Below are positions 49,701-58,238 of a DNA stretch of 64,000 nt, in pieces. Source of the stretch: Endomychus coccineus. Its lineage: Eukaryota; Arthropoda; Insecta; Coleoptera; Endomychidae. Numbering within the stretch: position 1 is the stretch's first letter; every line of letters begins with the position of its first letter. A program made the translations under genes and the position numbers. The stretch is from the NCBI GenBank assembly GCA_958510875.1, contig OY294067.1, positions 62,384,039-62,448,038 on the forward strand, read 5' to 3'. Under the pieces are notes generated by a model. That model did no database searches, was not told the origin of the DNA, and worked only from the letters and a program-made list of their open reading frames with translations.

Positions 49701-52700
49701 GTATCACAGAGAATTTTTGTTGTATTATTCAGATTTTTGACTTTCGAACTCTAATGAGTATACTCTGTATAAAATTTGGACAATATCGATTCTAAAAAAC
49801 CATTTTAACAGAATCTACGAAAATATGATCATTTTACATACATCACAGAAACAGGTAATAATTATTCTTGAAGAATATTTCTCCTTCTACAGAGCCATTT
49901 CCACAAGAATGGTAGCAGGAATGTGGTGGTTCCTAATTCTCATACTTGTAGCTTCTTATACTGCAAACTTAGCTGCTTTTTTAGCTACAGAAAATGCACA
50001 GAAGCTATTCACCGACGTAAACAGCTTAGTAGAAAATGCAGGAAACAAAGGCATCAGATATGGAGCTAAAGCTGGAGGTGCCACACTCGATTTTTTTAAG
50101 GTAGGTGGATATAGAAACGCGATTTCTACTATACGTTATATGGAATAGAAAAAACAAGCTTTTATAAAATCAATATGGTAACAATTTGCAAATTTGAAGA
50201 AAATTATCAATATTGGCAATTTATGCAATAGTTTCAGACTGCATTTTATAGTTCCATCTCCTTTAGTAAATGAGTTAAATTTCAGAAAGAGTTTTGATTA
50301 TACGTCGAAGAAAATGTTTATGATGCTGAATGAAAATCTATTCCAATGCAAGCTCAGATGCCACGTAAACTAAACTTGTTGATGAGGTTAATCACCTCAC
50401 AAGTTACTCTCGAAATATGCTTAGATATGTATAATTCCACTTTTGATGTAGGGGGATATCCCAAAAATTTCAATTCATACTATTGTACTCCTATGATTAG
50501 AATATTTAAGGCCTGGATAGCTATTCGACACATACTGAGTGCCAAAAAGGAAGAGTCATTTATCTACCCAAGGTGGCCAGACTAAATGACACGACGCCCA
50601 AGTCATACCGTCCAATTAGTCTAGTTCTTTTCCTGCTCAAAACACTAGAAATACTTATAGAGAGACTCATAAGAGAAGAGGTTTTATCACGAACGCCAAT
50701 GCACGTATCAGTCAGGCAAGTCAACAGATTTGGATGATCTTAACTACTATCAAAATCCCTTGAGGACAAAAAGATAGCCATGACGACGTTTGTCGACATC
50801 AAGAGTGCCTTTAACAACGCATCAACAAAGTCAATAACAAAGCTATAGAAAGAAAAGGGGTTCCGTCCCTCTTGAGTCAGTGGATAAACGCCAGTTTGGA
50901 GAAAAGGATAATCATATCATCAATTGGCGAAACCACAGTAACAAATAGAGCTAGTGTAGGATGCCCGCAAGGAGGGGTGTTGAAAAGGCTATCATTCAAA
51001 GGCATTCACTGCCTAGGGTATGCCGATGATCTTGCGAGAATTGCAATAGGCAAATTTGCAGGGATAATATCGTTACTCACACAAACTGTTCTAAATAAAA
51101 CCACAATAGTTATTCTTGCTAGAAATAAAATACTGAGAGGACTGACGTCACCAGCTCTGAATGGGATTAATATCCCAATTGAACAGGAGGCACAATACTT
51201 GGGAGTCATTTTTGATCACAAGCTGACATGGCATCAACAACATACCGAAAACAATTCAAAATAGTACGATATCCCTCAACTTATGCAGAAGAATGTGTGA
51301 AAAAAATTGGGGGCCACAACCAAAACTGATCACATGGCTATACACCAGGGACATTAGACACTCATGATAGCATATGGCTCGGTGGTATGGTGGCCAAAGA
51401 CTCAGCCAGCTGGGGCGATCCGAACGCTAAGGTGCATTCGAAGGAAAGATTACCTGGCTGCCAAGGGAGGTATGGGAACAACCCCAACAGTCGCCTTAGA
51501 AATATTGCTGAACCTACCGTCATTTACATACAAGGCGAAACCAGGTTAATCACCAGTAGACTGGCCTGAGGGCAAGAGCACATAAGCAAATTGCACGTTA
51601 AGATGTAGAACGAGCTATACAACCAGTTTTAAACCGATCCCAGTAAGGGAATGTCAGAGGATGAGATGTTACCCAAATATAGCTTCGAGAAAAACTTCAA
51701 AATAGTCAACTCAACAGGCAGAGAGGTATGGAAGGGAAAACCTTCAATAAATGCAGGAACGACCAGTTACACAGGCGGCTCAAAATCCTCGGTCTTTGAG
51801 CCGTCTGTGTAGCTGGCCATTCCTGTATTTATTGAAGGTGAATACGTGACGATATTCTAAGCCGACGCTGCAATACATCACCGTGCCGAAGATCTATTAA
51901 GGCAAGAGTTTCAGGGTTAAAAAGGCTATAAAAACATTCAGTTATGTGCTACAACAGTTGGACGGTCAAAATAGACTGTCTTTAGCCTGGGTATCAGACC
52001 ACACAGGTTACAAAAGGCAACAAAGAGGCTGATTCACTAGCCCGGGAAAGAGCACGTTGGGCTCTGATTGGTCCAGAACCTTTCTGTGCAACAGCGCTGC
52101 CTAAATCATATAACAGTATAAAGATGAAAAATCAAGCTCGAGAATGGTGGAACAAGCCGCCGACTATAAGACATGCCAAAAAGTTGATTAAAGAACCATT
52201 GCCAGAAAAAGAGATCAACTAGAATTATGGTTGGGCTCGTGACAGGCCATTGTACGTCAGACTGGTAGATAAAATCATATGTAGGTTCTGTTAAGAAAAT
52301 GAGGAAACCTCAGCACATACAATTGTGCTACTGCGAAGGTCTAACAAGGCTAAGGTTTTCAACGATAGGAGAGGAAAAGCCACAACTCTCCCAATATATG
52401 GAGGACCTAAGGTCTGGTCAATGGAGTGTAGTAATAAAGACGGGTCTAGACAGGAGACTCTAACATAACATGAGGGCATACACAATAGATCTTCAAATAT
52501 CATAAATATATGAAATGAATCAAACATCAGAAACAAAAGTATATTTAACAGTAACATCAATTGTCAATAATTATTAATGAAAATCTTTTTTCTCGTCTTT
52601 GATTTGGCAAATAAGTCCACTATTTTGCCAGCAAGGTTCACATTACGCCATTTTCAGTTAATCTATGTGAATAGCACAACCATATTCTAGGAATCTGTCC

Positions 52701-55700
52701 CGTGTTTGAATCTTGTTTATGATGTATTTTAGAAAAAACTTTTTTATCATCCGAACACAAATTTGAATCATCAATTTTGCTGACAGATTGATACTTGAGA
52801 TTGAGCGACGTAATGTAATTTCATCGATTGGTGAAGAGCTCAATGACGTGTGTCCTAATTATAGACTATAAAAGCTATTCAAAAATAGACTAGCATGTCA
52901 TTTTTTTGTCAGATGTCTCCTCAGGGGCGGATTTGAGGAGAAAGGCTCGGTCAGCAAAAGCTCTCCAGGGTCCAGCACTTATTCTAAAAGACATAAGATT
53001 TGAATTAATTTTATAAGTCTTCATACATGACGTGGAAGATAATATATTTTTGATTCTAAAATACATTTATTTCATTGATTTAAAAAACAAGGTTTTTATT
53101 TTTTTTGTCTACAAGACGGCAATGACAATTTTCAAGAAATGTTTAATCTTGGTCTTGCTCTTCGCTCAGTGAATAATTGAATTTTAGTAGTCAAGTCAAT
53201 TTGTTTGGCAATATTTCGTTCTACATATAAAAATTCTCGGGAAATAGGTCACATTAACACATTAGTTAATATTTTAACTAAGGAAACCAATTATTATAAG
53301 AGATCTGTCCGTTTCGACGGCGTGGGCCTTTTTTTGATTGAAATTCGTGCGATATGGACGCTTTTGCTATAATTAGGTTTAATAAACCCTTTTTGACATA
53401 ATAAGTCTTCTGATGATGATCGTGAGACCGAAACGTACGTAAATACGAAAATTCATAACAAAATGTTAATGTGACTTATTTCCCGAGAATTTTATATGTA
53501 ATTCATACTGGGTCAAGAATCTTTATTAATATTTCGTTCTATGTAGAAAATAATGTAATCATCTAGTGTGTCTCCAGACTTTGCAGCAAATATCTGGATA
53601 TCTAAATTGATGAATTCGAAATACTGTGAAGGAGCATCTCGAGTAGAATATTGCATGAGAAAATAATCAGTCGTAAAAATATTTGCATTAAATCGCGAAA
53701 CAAGTAATTCCAGCGAAATGTAAGGTTCCCAGTTAAAATGACATTAACTAGTCAGATTCAATCCTTTAGTTGCCCAACTAGCTCATTATGGAAATGCCTC
53801 AAGGTCTATCGTAATGAAACTTAACATTCGATTCCTGATTGACAGTTGTATCCGAAGCGTCAACAGCTTTATTTATTATAAGATAAGAAAAACATCCTCA
53901 ATCAAGAATCTCCGGCATCACAATGGTGTTAGATAGATGTTGTTAAATAGAGAAAATAAAAGAAATAGTTTAACCTAACAAAAAATTGTTTTATTCACCA
54001 ATTAAATAAATAATAACAGAATTAACTAGTTACAAATAAAATTTGAAGTTGAGATAAGCAATAATGACAAGAGTTGAATTTGACTTCAAGAAATTGAATT
54101 TAGATAAATTAATAATTGAAATACAAAAATTTGTGAGAATCAGCAGAACACCCACCTTGTGAACTGCATGCTACAAGGTCGGGAAAAAGGGATTAAACGT
54201 CTCAACCGTTTAACCCTGAAAATAATACAATATAAAACAGACATGACCCAAATGCAAAGCGAGGGAAACACACAAAGCAAAACAACAAATCAACATCGTC
54301 ACTGTATGCGTTAACTTCGACAAATTCAATGAGAAAAAATCAACCATAACGAATGACAAGGAGTTACTAATTATAGGCAGAAAGTCAGCAAGTAGAATTC
54401 GAGACAAACAATCGAATTCCAACTAGCTGTGAAAAATAATATATCAATTCGTTATAGTTAAAATAGTTATAATATAATATAGTCAGATAATTATTAAAGA
54501 ATTGAATAGACCATTTAAATTCAGATACAAATATTGGCAATTACGAAATGTATGATTTAAATTCAGATGATAGTATTGAACAATTACGAAATAGATAATT
54601 TGAAATTTAGATAACAGATTCATGTATTAATTACGATAATAGATAATTATAACAGAATGTAATTTTAAAAACAGTTGAACAATTAAATTGATTCATATAG
54701 GCATAATGCAACATTATAATAAAATAACAACTGAACAGATTAATAAATGCAAAAGACAACATTAATAAAATCAGATACAATTGCATTGTTCAACTAGGAA
54801 ATAACTAATCTAAGATCAGATAATAATCGGTAATAGGTAATTGGAAATCAGATATTATCAAATATTACTAGTTACAAATCAAATATTCTGAAGAAGTTAT
54901 ATGGAACAAATGAAATTCGATTAAGAAAGATTAAGTTAAGATAAATTACTCGTTTAATCTAATAATCAGAACCTCAATCCTGTAGGCTGTAAAAAGGATT
55001 TGAACAATTTTTACTTATTTTGTAACTCGACAATTAATCGGGATCAAAGTCAAGATTTACCAGTTCACCTTGAAAAACTTGCTTTCTCAACCCGTATCTC
55101 TGGCTACAAGGAATATCCTTCCTCGACCAAGGGGAGTACAAATTCCAGGTTGGGAAAGATATTACAAAATTACGAAACTGGTTTGATATCTGTTAAAGTA
55201 TAATTAATCCAAAGAGAATGGAACTAAATTATGACTTTAAGCTAAAGCAAGGAATGGAAATGAGATGAATGATTGTGGTGGGACTATCCGCAGGCATGTC
55301 GTCTATTAACAGAATTTGCAAAAATATCTAGTCAATCGGCAACTTTACATCATACCAAACGTAATCATGATAATATTTGAAAGACTGTAAAGTTGTCGTT
55401 GACTAGACTTTTAGTGATACATAAGGATGCCCAAAATAGCAGAAAATTATTAAATACGAAATACCAGCTTCAACGTTCCCACACACAATACCGAATCGAT
55501 CTCCCTGCCTGAAAATCATCAATTCCGACAGAACGACACCTTCCGTGAATTTATGTAGAATGATAACATACCGTGATGACTATACAGTTGCTGCTATTAT
55601 AACATAGGTGTCAGGGCCTGACTCATCCGGACTTATTTATTTAAATTAATTATCAATTCAAACAATACTGAAATTAAACCCAGCAACGGGGTTCACACCG

Positions 55701-57171
55701 TTAGAGAGAGCGACCGTTACATGTTGTTCAGTTGGCTGCACTTCATTGTATTGGTAGTTCTTTATCATTCGAGTCTAGCAATAGCGATAACTGATAATCC
55801 TATAATTTAGGAATGGCCATCACTTTTATCACCATAAGACTGTGCGAGTTGGGAAAAGATAGCACGATAGCAAATAGGTAGTTTACGACACGAACACGAA
55901 TCAAGTATAGCTTTTGCTGTGCTGAAAAAGCATTACACAAATAAAAATTGAACTTGAATGATGAATGAGTGACGTGACGGTGTAAAGATTGAATCGGCTT
56001 CAATTAGAAAAGAATTATGTGAAGAGACGGGTACTACTAGGGTTTGTATAATAGTAATAATTAGAAAGTCCAGATTCGAGTAAAACTTTGATTAATAAGG
56101 GCAAACTAAATCGTGCATTCAATTGTTCATGTTATAAAAATATGATGGATCACAGGAAGTAAATTAATGAAAAAAATAATTTCTCGGTATTGTTTTCTTT
56201 TATAGTAAAATAATTAAAACAACAAGGTGGAAAATAAAAATGTGTTTTAAATTTATTCTGTTTTGTGTAAAAATGTATCGAAGCAAACAAAAGACAAATG
56301 TTGCTGCTAGAATTACTATAATTATTGCTGCCGCTGCTCTCTTGGTGAGAGGGACTGGAGAAAAAGTCAACGAAGGAAAGGCCTTGGTTAAACCAAAATA
56401 GAGGATATATTGGTTTAACTGAAGAGCTCATTGATTAAGATATAGAAAAGTTCTCAAATTTTCGAAGGATAAGGATGGATACAGACACATTTAAAAAACT
56501 GTTGTCCAAAATTGCTCACACAATAATAATATTAATATATCTGGCTGCAAAATGGTTAGATATTGCTAGGAAATTTAAAACAATGTAGAATGCTTTTTCT
56601 GGTTATAAACTACAATACAACAAAATTTACAATTTACAGCTACAGTCCAAATCGGAAGCAAAAAAATAACCGAAACAAGAATCAATAAATCAATAGGTAA
56701 AAATCTTGTTGTTGTTCTGTCAACGTCAATAAGCGTCCTTGTTCAGTTGGTAATTAAAAAGTCCCCAAAATCTTCCCCCATTATTGCACCCAAATCGCGA
56801 TTAATATCGAACCGAACCGATCTTGTGCAATCTCTTGGAATCGCAATTTCTGTACTGCGCATGCTTTTGATCAAGAGTATTACGTATTGCAACAAAAATT
56901 GCGAACTGAAAAACGGTCTTTAACACAGAAATATTCTTAACATTTCAGTATTCCAAAAAACCTGTGTATCAACGAATTGCAGAATATATGAAAACTCATC
57001 CTAAAGATATGGTAAAAGAAAATAGTGATGGTGTTACTTTAGCTAAAAATTCTAGGTATGCCTTTTTTATGGAGAGTACATCAATTGATTATACAACTCA
57101 AAGACATTGCAATCTGGAGATGTATGGTGAAATGTTAGACAACAAGGGTTATGGGATAGCCATGAGGAAAC
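31714..57171 (+). CDS. Ionotropic glutamate receptor, kainate/GluRII class, 3' end not in window
   Basis: A glutamate-gated cation channel subunit of the plasma membrane, at synapses or the neuromuscular junction. Exons: 31714-31783, 37204-37714, 40037-40235, 42197-42436, 42562-42783, 44176-44382, 45102-45186, 49274-49550, 49893-50100, 56949-57171. All have GT/AG borders and matching phases (about 747 residues so far). Exon 1 encodes a signal peptide (MRYCEIFVFLSFLIVP); exons 2-5 the amino-terminal domain; exons 6-7 ligand half S1 (NDRFEGFAVDLIREL; Arg of SQRQEAVDF); exon 8 M1 and the pore loop (FWFSTGSLMQQG, Q at the Q/R position); exon 9 M3 (SYTANLAAFLATE) and GGAT; exon 10 S2 (AFFMESTSIDY, the ligand Glu). 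The M4 exon was not found up to 64000. No break was seen. Choice between kainate and GluRII subfamilies is uncertain. Confidence 0.9.
32042..32946 (-). mobile_element. Short Penelope-like element with ~150-bp inverted termini
   Basis: The arms 32042-32203 and 32786-32946 are reverse complements with modest divergence. The interior encodes only the GIY-YIG end of a PLE on the minus strand; the reverse transcriptase is missing. Each arm carries a decayed hammerhead (32103-32138 minus; 32849-32884 plus): stem II with GTGT loop and a GAAAC or GAAAT box are visible, but the first core box is TTGATAA instead of CTGATGA. Confidence 0.75.
32362..32724 (-). pseudogene. PLE GIY-YIG endonuclease fragment
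   Basis: An open frame of about 120 residues. The GIY-YIG region reads GVYNVECEDCDKLYIGQTG and is followed by IYIKTRIKEHFN, the first half of the nuclease fold, with the Cys pair that precedes it in PLEs. The usual upstream reverse transcriptase is absent, as is the end of the nuclease. It is a truncated copy, not a host gene. Confidence 0.8.
34413..34444 (+). repeat. (GAAA)n microsatellite at the LINE 3' end
   Basis: About seven GAAA units. On the minus strand this is a (TTTC)n tail just past the LINE 3' UTR, in keeping with CR1/L2-type elements that end in short repeats rather than poly(A). Confidence 0.8.
34888..35535 (-). pseudogene. LINE ORF2, internally deleted (endonuclease start joined to C-terminus)
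   Basis: The first ~115 residues are the beginning of the APE-type endonuclease (IFHMNIRSLNKNYDELKILL, then FDIIVITETWQL and EGYNVYYN). The frame then passes directly, near residue 120, into what is normally the far C-terminus after the reverse transcriptase (GIIGWGGVYKTNLHNL, LGPRFHNLLPPKLKSI). The whole reverse transcriptase is missing, yet the frame stays open for 215 residues. This fits an internally deleted CR1-like copy that would need help in trans. Confidence 0.8.
35578..36588 (-). CDS. LINE (CR1-like) ORF1 protein, PHD-type finger plus coiled coil
   Basis: Open frame of 336 residues with ATG at 36588. Residues 4-55 have Cys/His spacing of a PHD-like finger (CSKCKENLP, CEGCKAKLHYMC, WRCITCKD). 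Residues about 105-190 are a coiled coil rich in Glu, Lys and Gln. Residues about 195-330 resemble the baculovirus FP25K-like domain found in ORF1 of many insect CR1-type LINEs (RIRNIQIEGVPEKKDEQLLE, IYRINSIN, KRPIVVEFT). ORF1 proteins bind the element RNA and act as chaperones. The frame is intact; ORF2 is damaged. Confidence 0.8.
   Translation of the reverse strand: MSACSKCKENLPPEEDFIQCEGCKAKLHYMCAGVREINWRKFNLEYKTAWRCITCKDKNNPDNAKIKSYVNLNKPTADPNNENTACESTSKQEITLSSEVITAIRKIIQHTVKETIAAENKELKTLIGSFQEAINFYSTQLDEFTQKISKMSSDNQKLQKEHEKLNDKYNYLQEEMKKLQINSEADKQNLRIRNIQIEGVPEKKDEQLLEIVTRVGEIINVNISSSDVASIYRINSINVNKRPIVVEFTTQSIKDKYLTNSKINRPNSTSYKELPNQQIYVNEYLTPFYKKLIYETKSKMENGVKKFKYVWFKHSKVLVRKTDTSKVLHIQCTQDL
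38160..39560 (+). pseudogene. Non-LTR retrotransposon RT fragment, interrupted by another element
   Basis: Before the insertion (38345-38465) the frame gives LAELRITVNNLKKKYGSVFV and KSFEVIGYIIVDLSNTIS. After it (from 39046) come RNWNKSTIVPI, EEFRPINTLPVNEKLLE, VFLDFRRAFKTIERKLLIEK, and a degraded FTDDTLLF box (FADD in active enzymes). The order matches a CR1-like reverse transcriptase. Frameshifts and stops are common. It lies in receptor intron 2. Confidence 0.7.
38466..39037. mobile_element. P-element-like non-autonomous transposon inside the LINE
   Basis: Terminal repeats of 30 bp begin CACGGTCGTACATACAGGTC and match perfectly as an inverted pair. Flanks carry the same 8-bp duplication CTCGCGTC (38458-38465 and 39038-39045); removing one copy rejoins the LINE frame. 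Inside, 38655-38715 reads PKCKTGYKSVKQETSVFK, which resembles the start of a THAP zinc finger, the DNA-binding domain of P-type transposases. TIR starting CA, 8-bp duplication and THAP remnant together favour the P superfamily; hAT is the alternative. Confidence 0.75.
39572..39680 (-). mobile_element. Solo PLE family-a terminus with mutated hammerhead
   Basis: The order of blocks (AAATTCTTGGGAAATAGGTC, then GTCTTTACGTAC, then ATCATCATCAGAAG) matches the minus-oriented terminus at 13912-14005. Stem II and stem III of the ribozyme (39621-39663) carry several changes, so it is probably dead. Confidence 0.7.
40428..42138 (-). mobile_element. hAT transposon with 8-bp target duplication
   Basis: The ends are CAGGGCCGGATTTA and its complement TAAATCCGGCCCTG. 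Both sides carry GTTATAAC (40420-40427 and 42139-42146), a perfect 8-bp duplication. Length 1711 bp. Just inside the TIRs both ends share a GGTGGTGGAGGCC-type block. It lies in receptor intron 3. Confidence 0.92.
40626..41951 (-). CDS. hAT transposase, ZMYM1-like, N-terminally truncated
   Basis: An open frame of about 441 residues. It starts within the catalytic region (SYDNASAMSGKYNGLQ, then CAAHSLNLVGKDAAECC), keeps the RW motif (VNSTRWSCRADATKAL), and ends with the hAT dimerisation block (ITNCSAERSFSKLKLLKNRL) and a FDDVIDDFAARKTRKI tail. Full-length relatives are about 700-800 residues with a TTF zinc finger and the first catalytic Asp; those are missing here, although the element still has both TIRs. 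It is therefore an internally deleted copy with a long surviving frame. The frame is GC-richer than the flanking intron. Confidence 0.82.
   Translation of the reverse strand: MNSIVFLRHLVQHLHVQISYDNASAMSGKYNGLQALVKADNGLADWIPCAAHSLNLVGKDAAECCVEAVRFFNFLEEVYVFFTSSTSRYKKLTEQLQTSQSETEKRHIHVPTRVNSTRWSCRADATKALVLGYADIKQTLLLMSKDDDQHSKTRVECQGLHEQMCKLETGIYAVFWNDILNIVNATSKLLQNSKLDLNSAVAALKSLKVFIEKERDNFAFYEEAGKERTGTSEYETSRTRRRNLCLIPLDYGHAPEVALSPSRKFVVESYLPVIDQLLTSLDQRLAAYELVSTLFGFLAELEDLSSDDLRKQPRLLAGIYKNENLGVELIQFAEFYRQFAGNKDQYLSREHCMYSLIIEKQLQDAFPNVETILKMYHVLMITNCSAERSFSKLKLLKNRLRTQQRLNDLAIFSSNRNILKSLNFDDVIDDFAARKTRKILV
42838..43015. repeat. Inverted pair of tRNA-like repeats
   Basis: The right unit (about 42960-43015) reads CGTGGTGTAATCGGTAAACA, then ...CTAGACATCCAGGAATGTGGGTT, resembling a tRNA D arm and anticodon arm as in tRNA-derived SINEs. 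The left unit (42838-42893) is its reverse complement. No cloverleaf closes. It sits in receptor intron 5. Confidence 0.5.
43947..43983 (-). ncRNA. Hammerhead-like motif, stem I not paired (family b relative)
   Basis: On the minus strand: CTGACGA, extra A, stem II GCCA/TGGT (one G-U pair), GAAA, and loop-free stem III ACAATTGT. The conserved core is complete, but no stem I pairing is evident, so activity is doubtful. Flanking DNA has no PLE body. Antisense to the receptor gene, intron 5. Confidence 0.5.
44559..45021. mobile_element. hAT MITE with 8-bp target duplication
   Basis: Ends CAGTGGCGGCTC and GAGCCGCCACTG. Flanks are CTGAACCC on both sides (44551-44558 and 45022-45029). Its 3' ~290 bp is nearly the same as the hAT terminus at 297-586, so it is probably an internal-deletion derivative of that element. 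It lies in receptor intron 6. Confidence 0.92.
45279..45455. repeat. Foldback, ~60-bp arms
   Basis: The stretch from AAATCGATGG near 45279 returns inverted, with mismatches, at about 45400-45455 (ending CAACCATCGATTT). The interior has the AAAAGAACAATTACAAAAT repeat also seen near 4870 and 14385. Receptor intron 7. Confidence 0.6.
45620..46590 (-). pseudogene. Penelope-like element fragment, minus strand (RT to GIY-YIG)
   Basis: Reading down the minus strand, pieces in order are ITSKRFDLHGFLNT, LPFLDINVIEDGNHLEFD, VPLSQQNYNNEVEKLQQRAL, and the nuclease region with YVAQTGRNILTRYNENIKKN and SALAEHILNTGHTI. These are the end of the reverse transcriptase and the GIY-YIG domain. Stops and shifts separate them. 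It lies head to head with the plus-strand PLE that follows. Confidence 0.8.
46610..48400 (+). pseudogene. Penelope-like element, plus strand, with 3' hammerhead terminus
   Basis: RT motifs in order: SFDVFSLFTN (46700), YGEQYFGPIFGTAMGSPNSA (46955), FFKRYVDDCLMCVP (47080; YVDD is the catalytic box), and NINFLDMNIRHDADGKIKTS (47205). After frameshifts the GIY-YIG region follows (YTGISKQYLQKRMYGHK, 47715). The 3' terminus with its hammerhead is at 48298-48339, ending TTTCCCGAGAATTTTTATAT. The 5' end is truncated. It is the best copy of family a here but has several breaks. Receptor intron 7, sense. Confidence 0.85.
48298..48339 (+). ncRNA. Hammerhead ribozyme (family a), sense to the receptor gene
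   Basis: CTGATGA, one extra C, stem II GGTC/GACC with GTGA loop, GAAA, palindromic stem III ACGT/ACGT and GUA site are all present. The extra C can pair with the following G if stem II is extended. Stem I (GTCGT against AAGAC) has one mismatch. The core is complete. Confidence 0.75.
48455..49035 (+). pseudogene. Second Penelope-like RT fragment with a hammerhead-like insert
   Basis: Readable pieces: GNPVSHFSTYIVLRELET, ISENFDLLGFRNTINRQFDS, and after an interruption DGNHLEFHIYKKLTQTN(M)Y. These align with the RT of the minus-strand fragment. Between the LPFLDINIIR-like block and DGNHLEF lies an extra segment (about 48775-48900) whose ends are partly inverted (AAGAAATAATC and GATTATTTCT). It carries CTGATGA with stem GGCTAC/GTAGCC at 48816-48847 and GTAAA in place of GAAA. 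Confidence 0.65.
50540..52450 (+). pseudogene. Non-LTR retrotransposon remnant (RT plus RNase H)
   Basis: In order: SYRPISLVLFLLKTLEILIE (50600), TTFVDIKSAFNNAS (50785), VGCPQGGVL (50955), LGYADDLARIA (51013; intact catalytic YADD), EAQYLGVIFDHKLTWHQQ (51185), RTLRCIRRKDYLAAKG (51425), and an RNase H end with a degraded VxxHTGYKGN motif and EADSLARERA (52025). RNase H after RT points to the I/LOA/R1-related group rather than CR1. The 5' end (ORF1, endonuclease) is missing and stops are present. Confidence 0.75.
51737..51835. repeat. Long imperfect hairpin inside the LINE remnant
   Basis: A ~48-bp arm containing ACCTTCAATAAATGCAGGAA and CAGGCGGCTCAAA returns as its reverse complement after a few bases (TTTGAGCCGTCTGTG, ATTTATTGAAGGT). 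This is a local inverted duplication of coding sequence. Confidence 0.75.
53230..53510 (+). mobile_element. Internally deleted PLE family-a copy
   Basis: Left: a minus-type end (AAATTCTCGGGAAATAGGTC) joined to TTAATATTTTAACTAAGGAAACC and the AAGAGATCTGTCC block found near the 3' end of the full element. Right: the plus-type terminus with hammerhead and TTATTTCCCGAGAATTTTAT. The opposed ends with the body lost match the pattern at 13912-14190. Confidence 0.75.
53405..53446 (+). ncRNA. Hammerhead ribozyme, helices damaged (family a)
   Basis: The core boxes CTGATGA and GAAA and stem III are intact. Stem II has an A-C mismatch (GATC/GACC) and stem I a mismatch (GTCTT/AATAC). Sense to the receptor gene. 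Cleavage is likely weak or lost. Confidence 0.65.
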
Positions 57172-57240
57172 GTAAGTAGCATGCTTGATATTTTATCAAC
57201 ACAGAATATGTTTTTACGGGAGACGTAATGGATAAAAACC

Positions 57241-57490
57241 ATAGTCAAAATATACCAGGTCTGCCGGAGCCTCCCTTCTACTCTTTTTAAAATTTTAGTG
57301 CAATCTGATTGGTCGTTTATTTCGTTTATTTAATGTCATTAATGTCATAGACGACGACATAATATGATGTTGTTACGTGCCGACGACGAGCTGATGAGAG
57401 CAAGGCTGTGATTGGAGGAGCTGGGTGACGTCACCCAGCGCGAGAAACGATGGAAGGGAGGCTCCGGCAGACCTGGTATACTTTGACTAT
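57241..57490. mobile_element. Mutator-type MITE, 250 bp, 10-bp target duplication
   Basis: TIRs of 38 bp (beginning ATAGTCAAAATATACCAGGT) differ at one base. Both sides carry GATAAAAACC (57231-57240 and 57491-57500). A 9-11-bp duplication with long TIRs is typical of Mutator-like elements. No coding content. It lies in the intron after the last visible receptor exon. Confidence 0.88.
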
Positions 57491-57500
57491 GATAAAAACC

Positions 57501-58238
57501 GTGACCCGGAGACGTTACACGGAAACGCTGAATGAAGACCTTAACAAGCCTGATTGGTCGTAATGTCATGACAACTAATATGTTCTTCTCCAGTACTTGC
57601 TAACAAAAACGCGGGTTATCGACAATTTTTCGCTGCAATGCCGCGATGTTCCGAAACGTATTTTTTATTTTAATTATTTATTCCTAAAAAAAGGTTTGGA
57701 GTAAAAATTTGTAATTTCGCACATTTTTAGACAATACGGGAGCAGCCAAGGGTCATTTGTTTTTGTTGATCCGATTTTCCGTTTCCAAGTTAGTAGCTCA
57801 AATGTACGATTTTTGAAAATTTTGCTTTATTATACGATAACTGTCGGAAAAATTTATTAATTTTGATGAAATTTTTTGCACAGGTTCCCTTAATAATCTT
57901 CCGAACCCTATTGAAATTGGCTAGAATCGGAAAATGGCGAGTATTTTTTTCGGCATGTATATTTTTTGAGATTGAAAAAACCGAGACGACAATTCGAATG
58001 GGAATTTAGAGAAGAGAAATTCTCTGGGTGCTTTTCAGTTTCGAAAATGTCGGAGGAATGGACTTTTGACGGAAACTGTAGAACATTCATTTCTGGGTCA
58101 AAACACCAGACGGTGAACGGACTACTGAATCTGAAGCAATCCTTGTTATACATATAGTACCAGCGTCGAGGGAACGTAGATAAGTCTATAATGTGCTAAG
58201 CATGAGAGTATGCCAGTTGCGGCAAAGAAGAGGTTTTA
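57501..58238. other. No gene seen
   Basis: AT-rich intronic or intergenic sequence between the MITE and the satellite array. Open frames on both strands at 57908-58157 mirror each other and lack recognisable motifs. Confidence 0.45.

Larger units (their letters stand above)
50101..56948. other. Receptor intron 9 (6.8 kb)
   Basis: Holds a LINE (50540-52450), a possible lone hAT end at 52923 (CAGGGGCGGATTTGAGG), a deleted PLE (53230-53510) and AT-rich sequence. A small hairpin lies at 55329-55407 (CTAGTCAATCGGCAACTTTA and its inverted match). 53520-56948 has no gene that I can see. Confidence 0.6.

Noticed and set aside
52923..52960. Complete hAT element starting with CAGGGGCGGATTT
   Set aside because: No matching right end or 8-bp duplication was found, so it is noted only as a possible lone terminus.
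57960..58157. Receptor M4 exon in the frames near 58000
   Set aside because: No hydrophobic segment or SLAILQLQE-like motif and no phase-1 acceptor in a suitable place.
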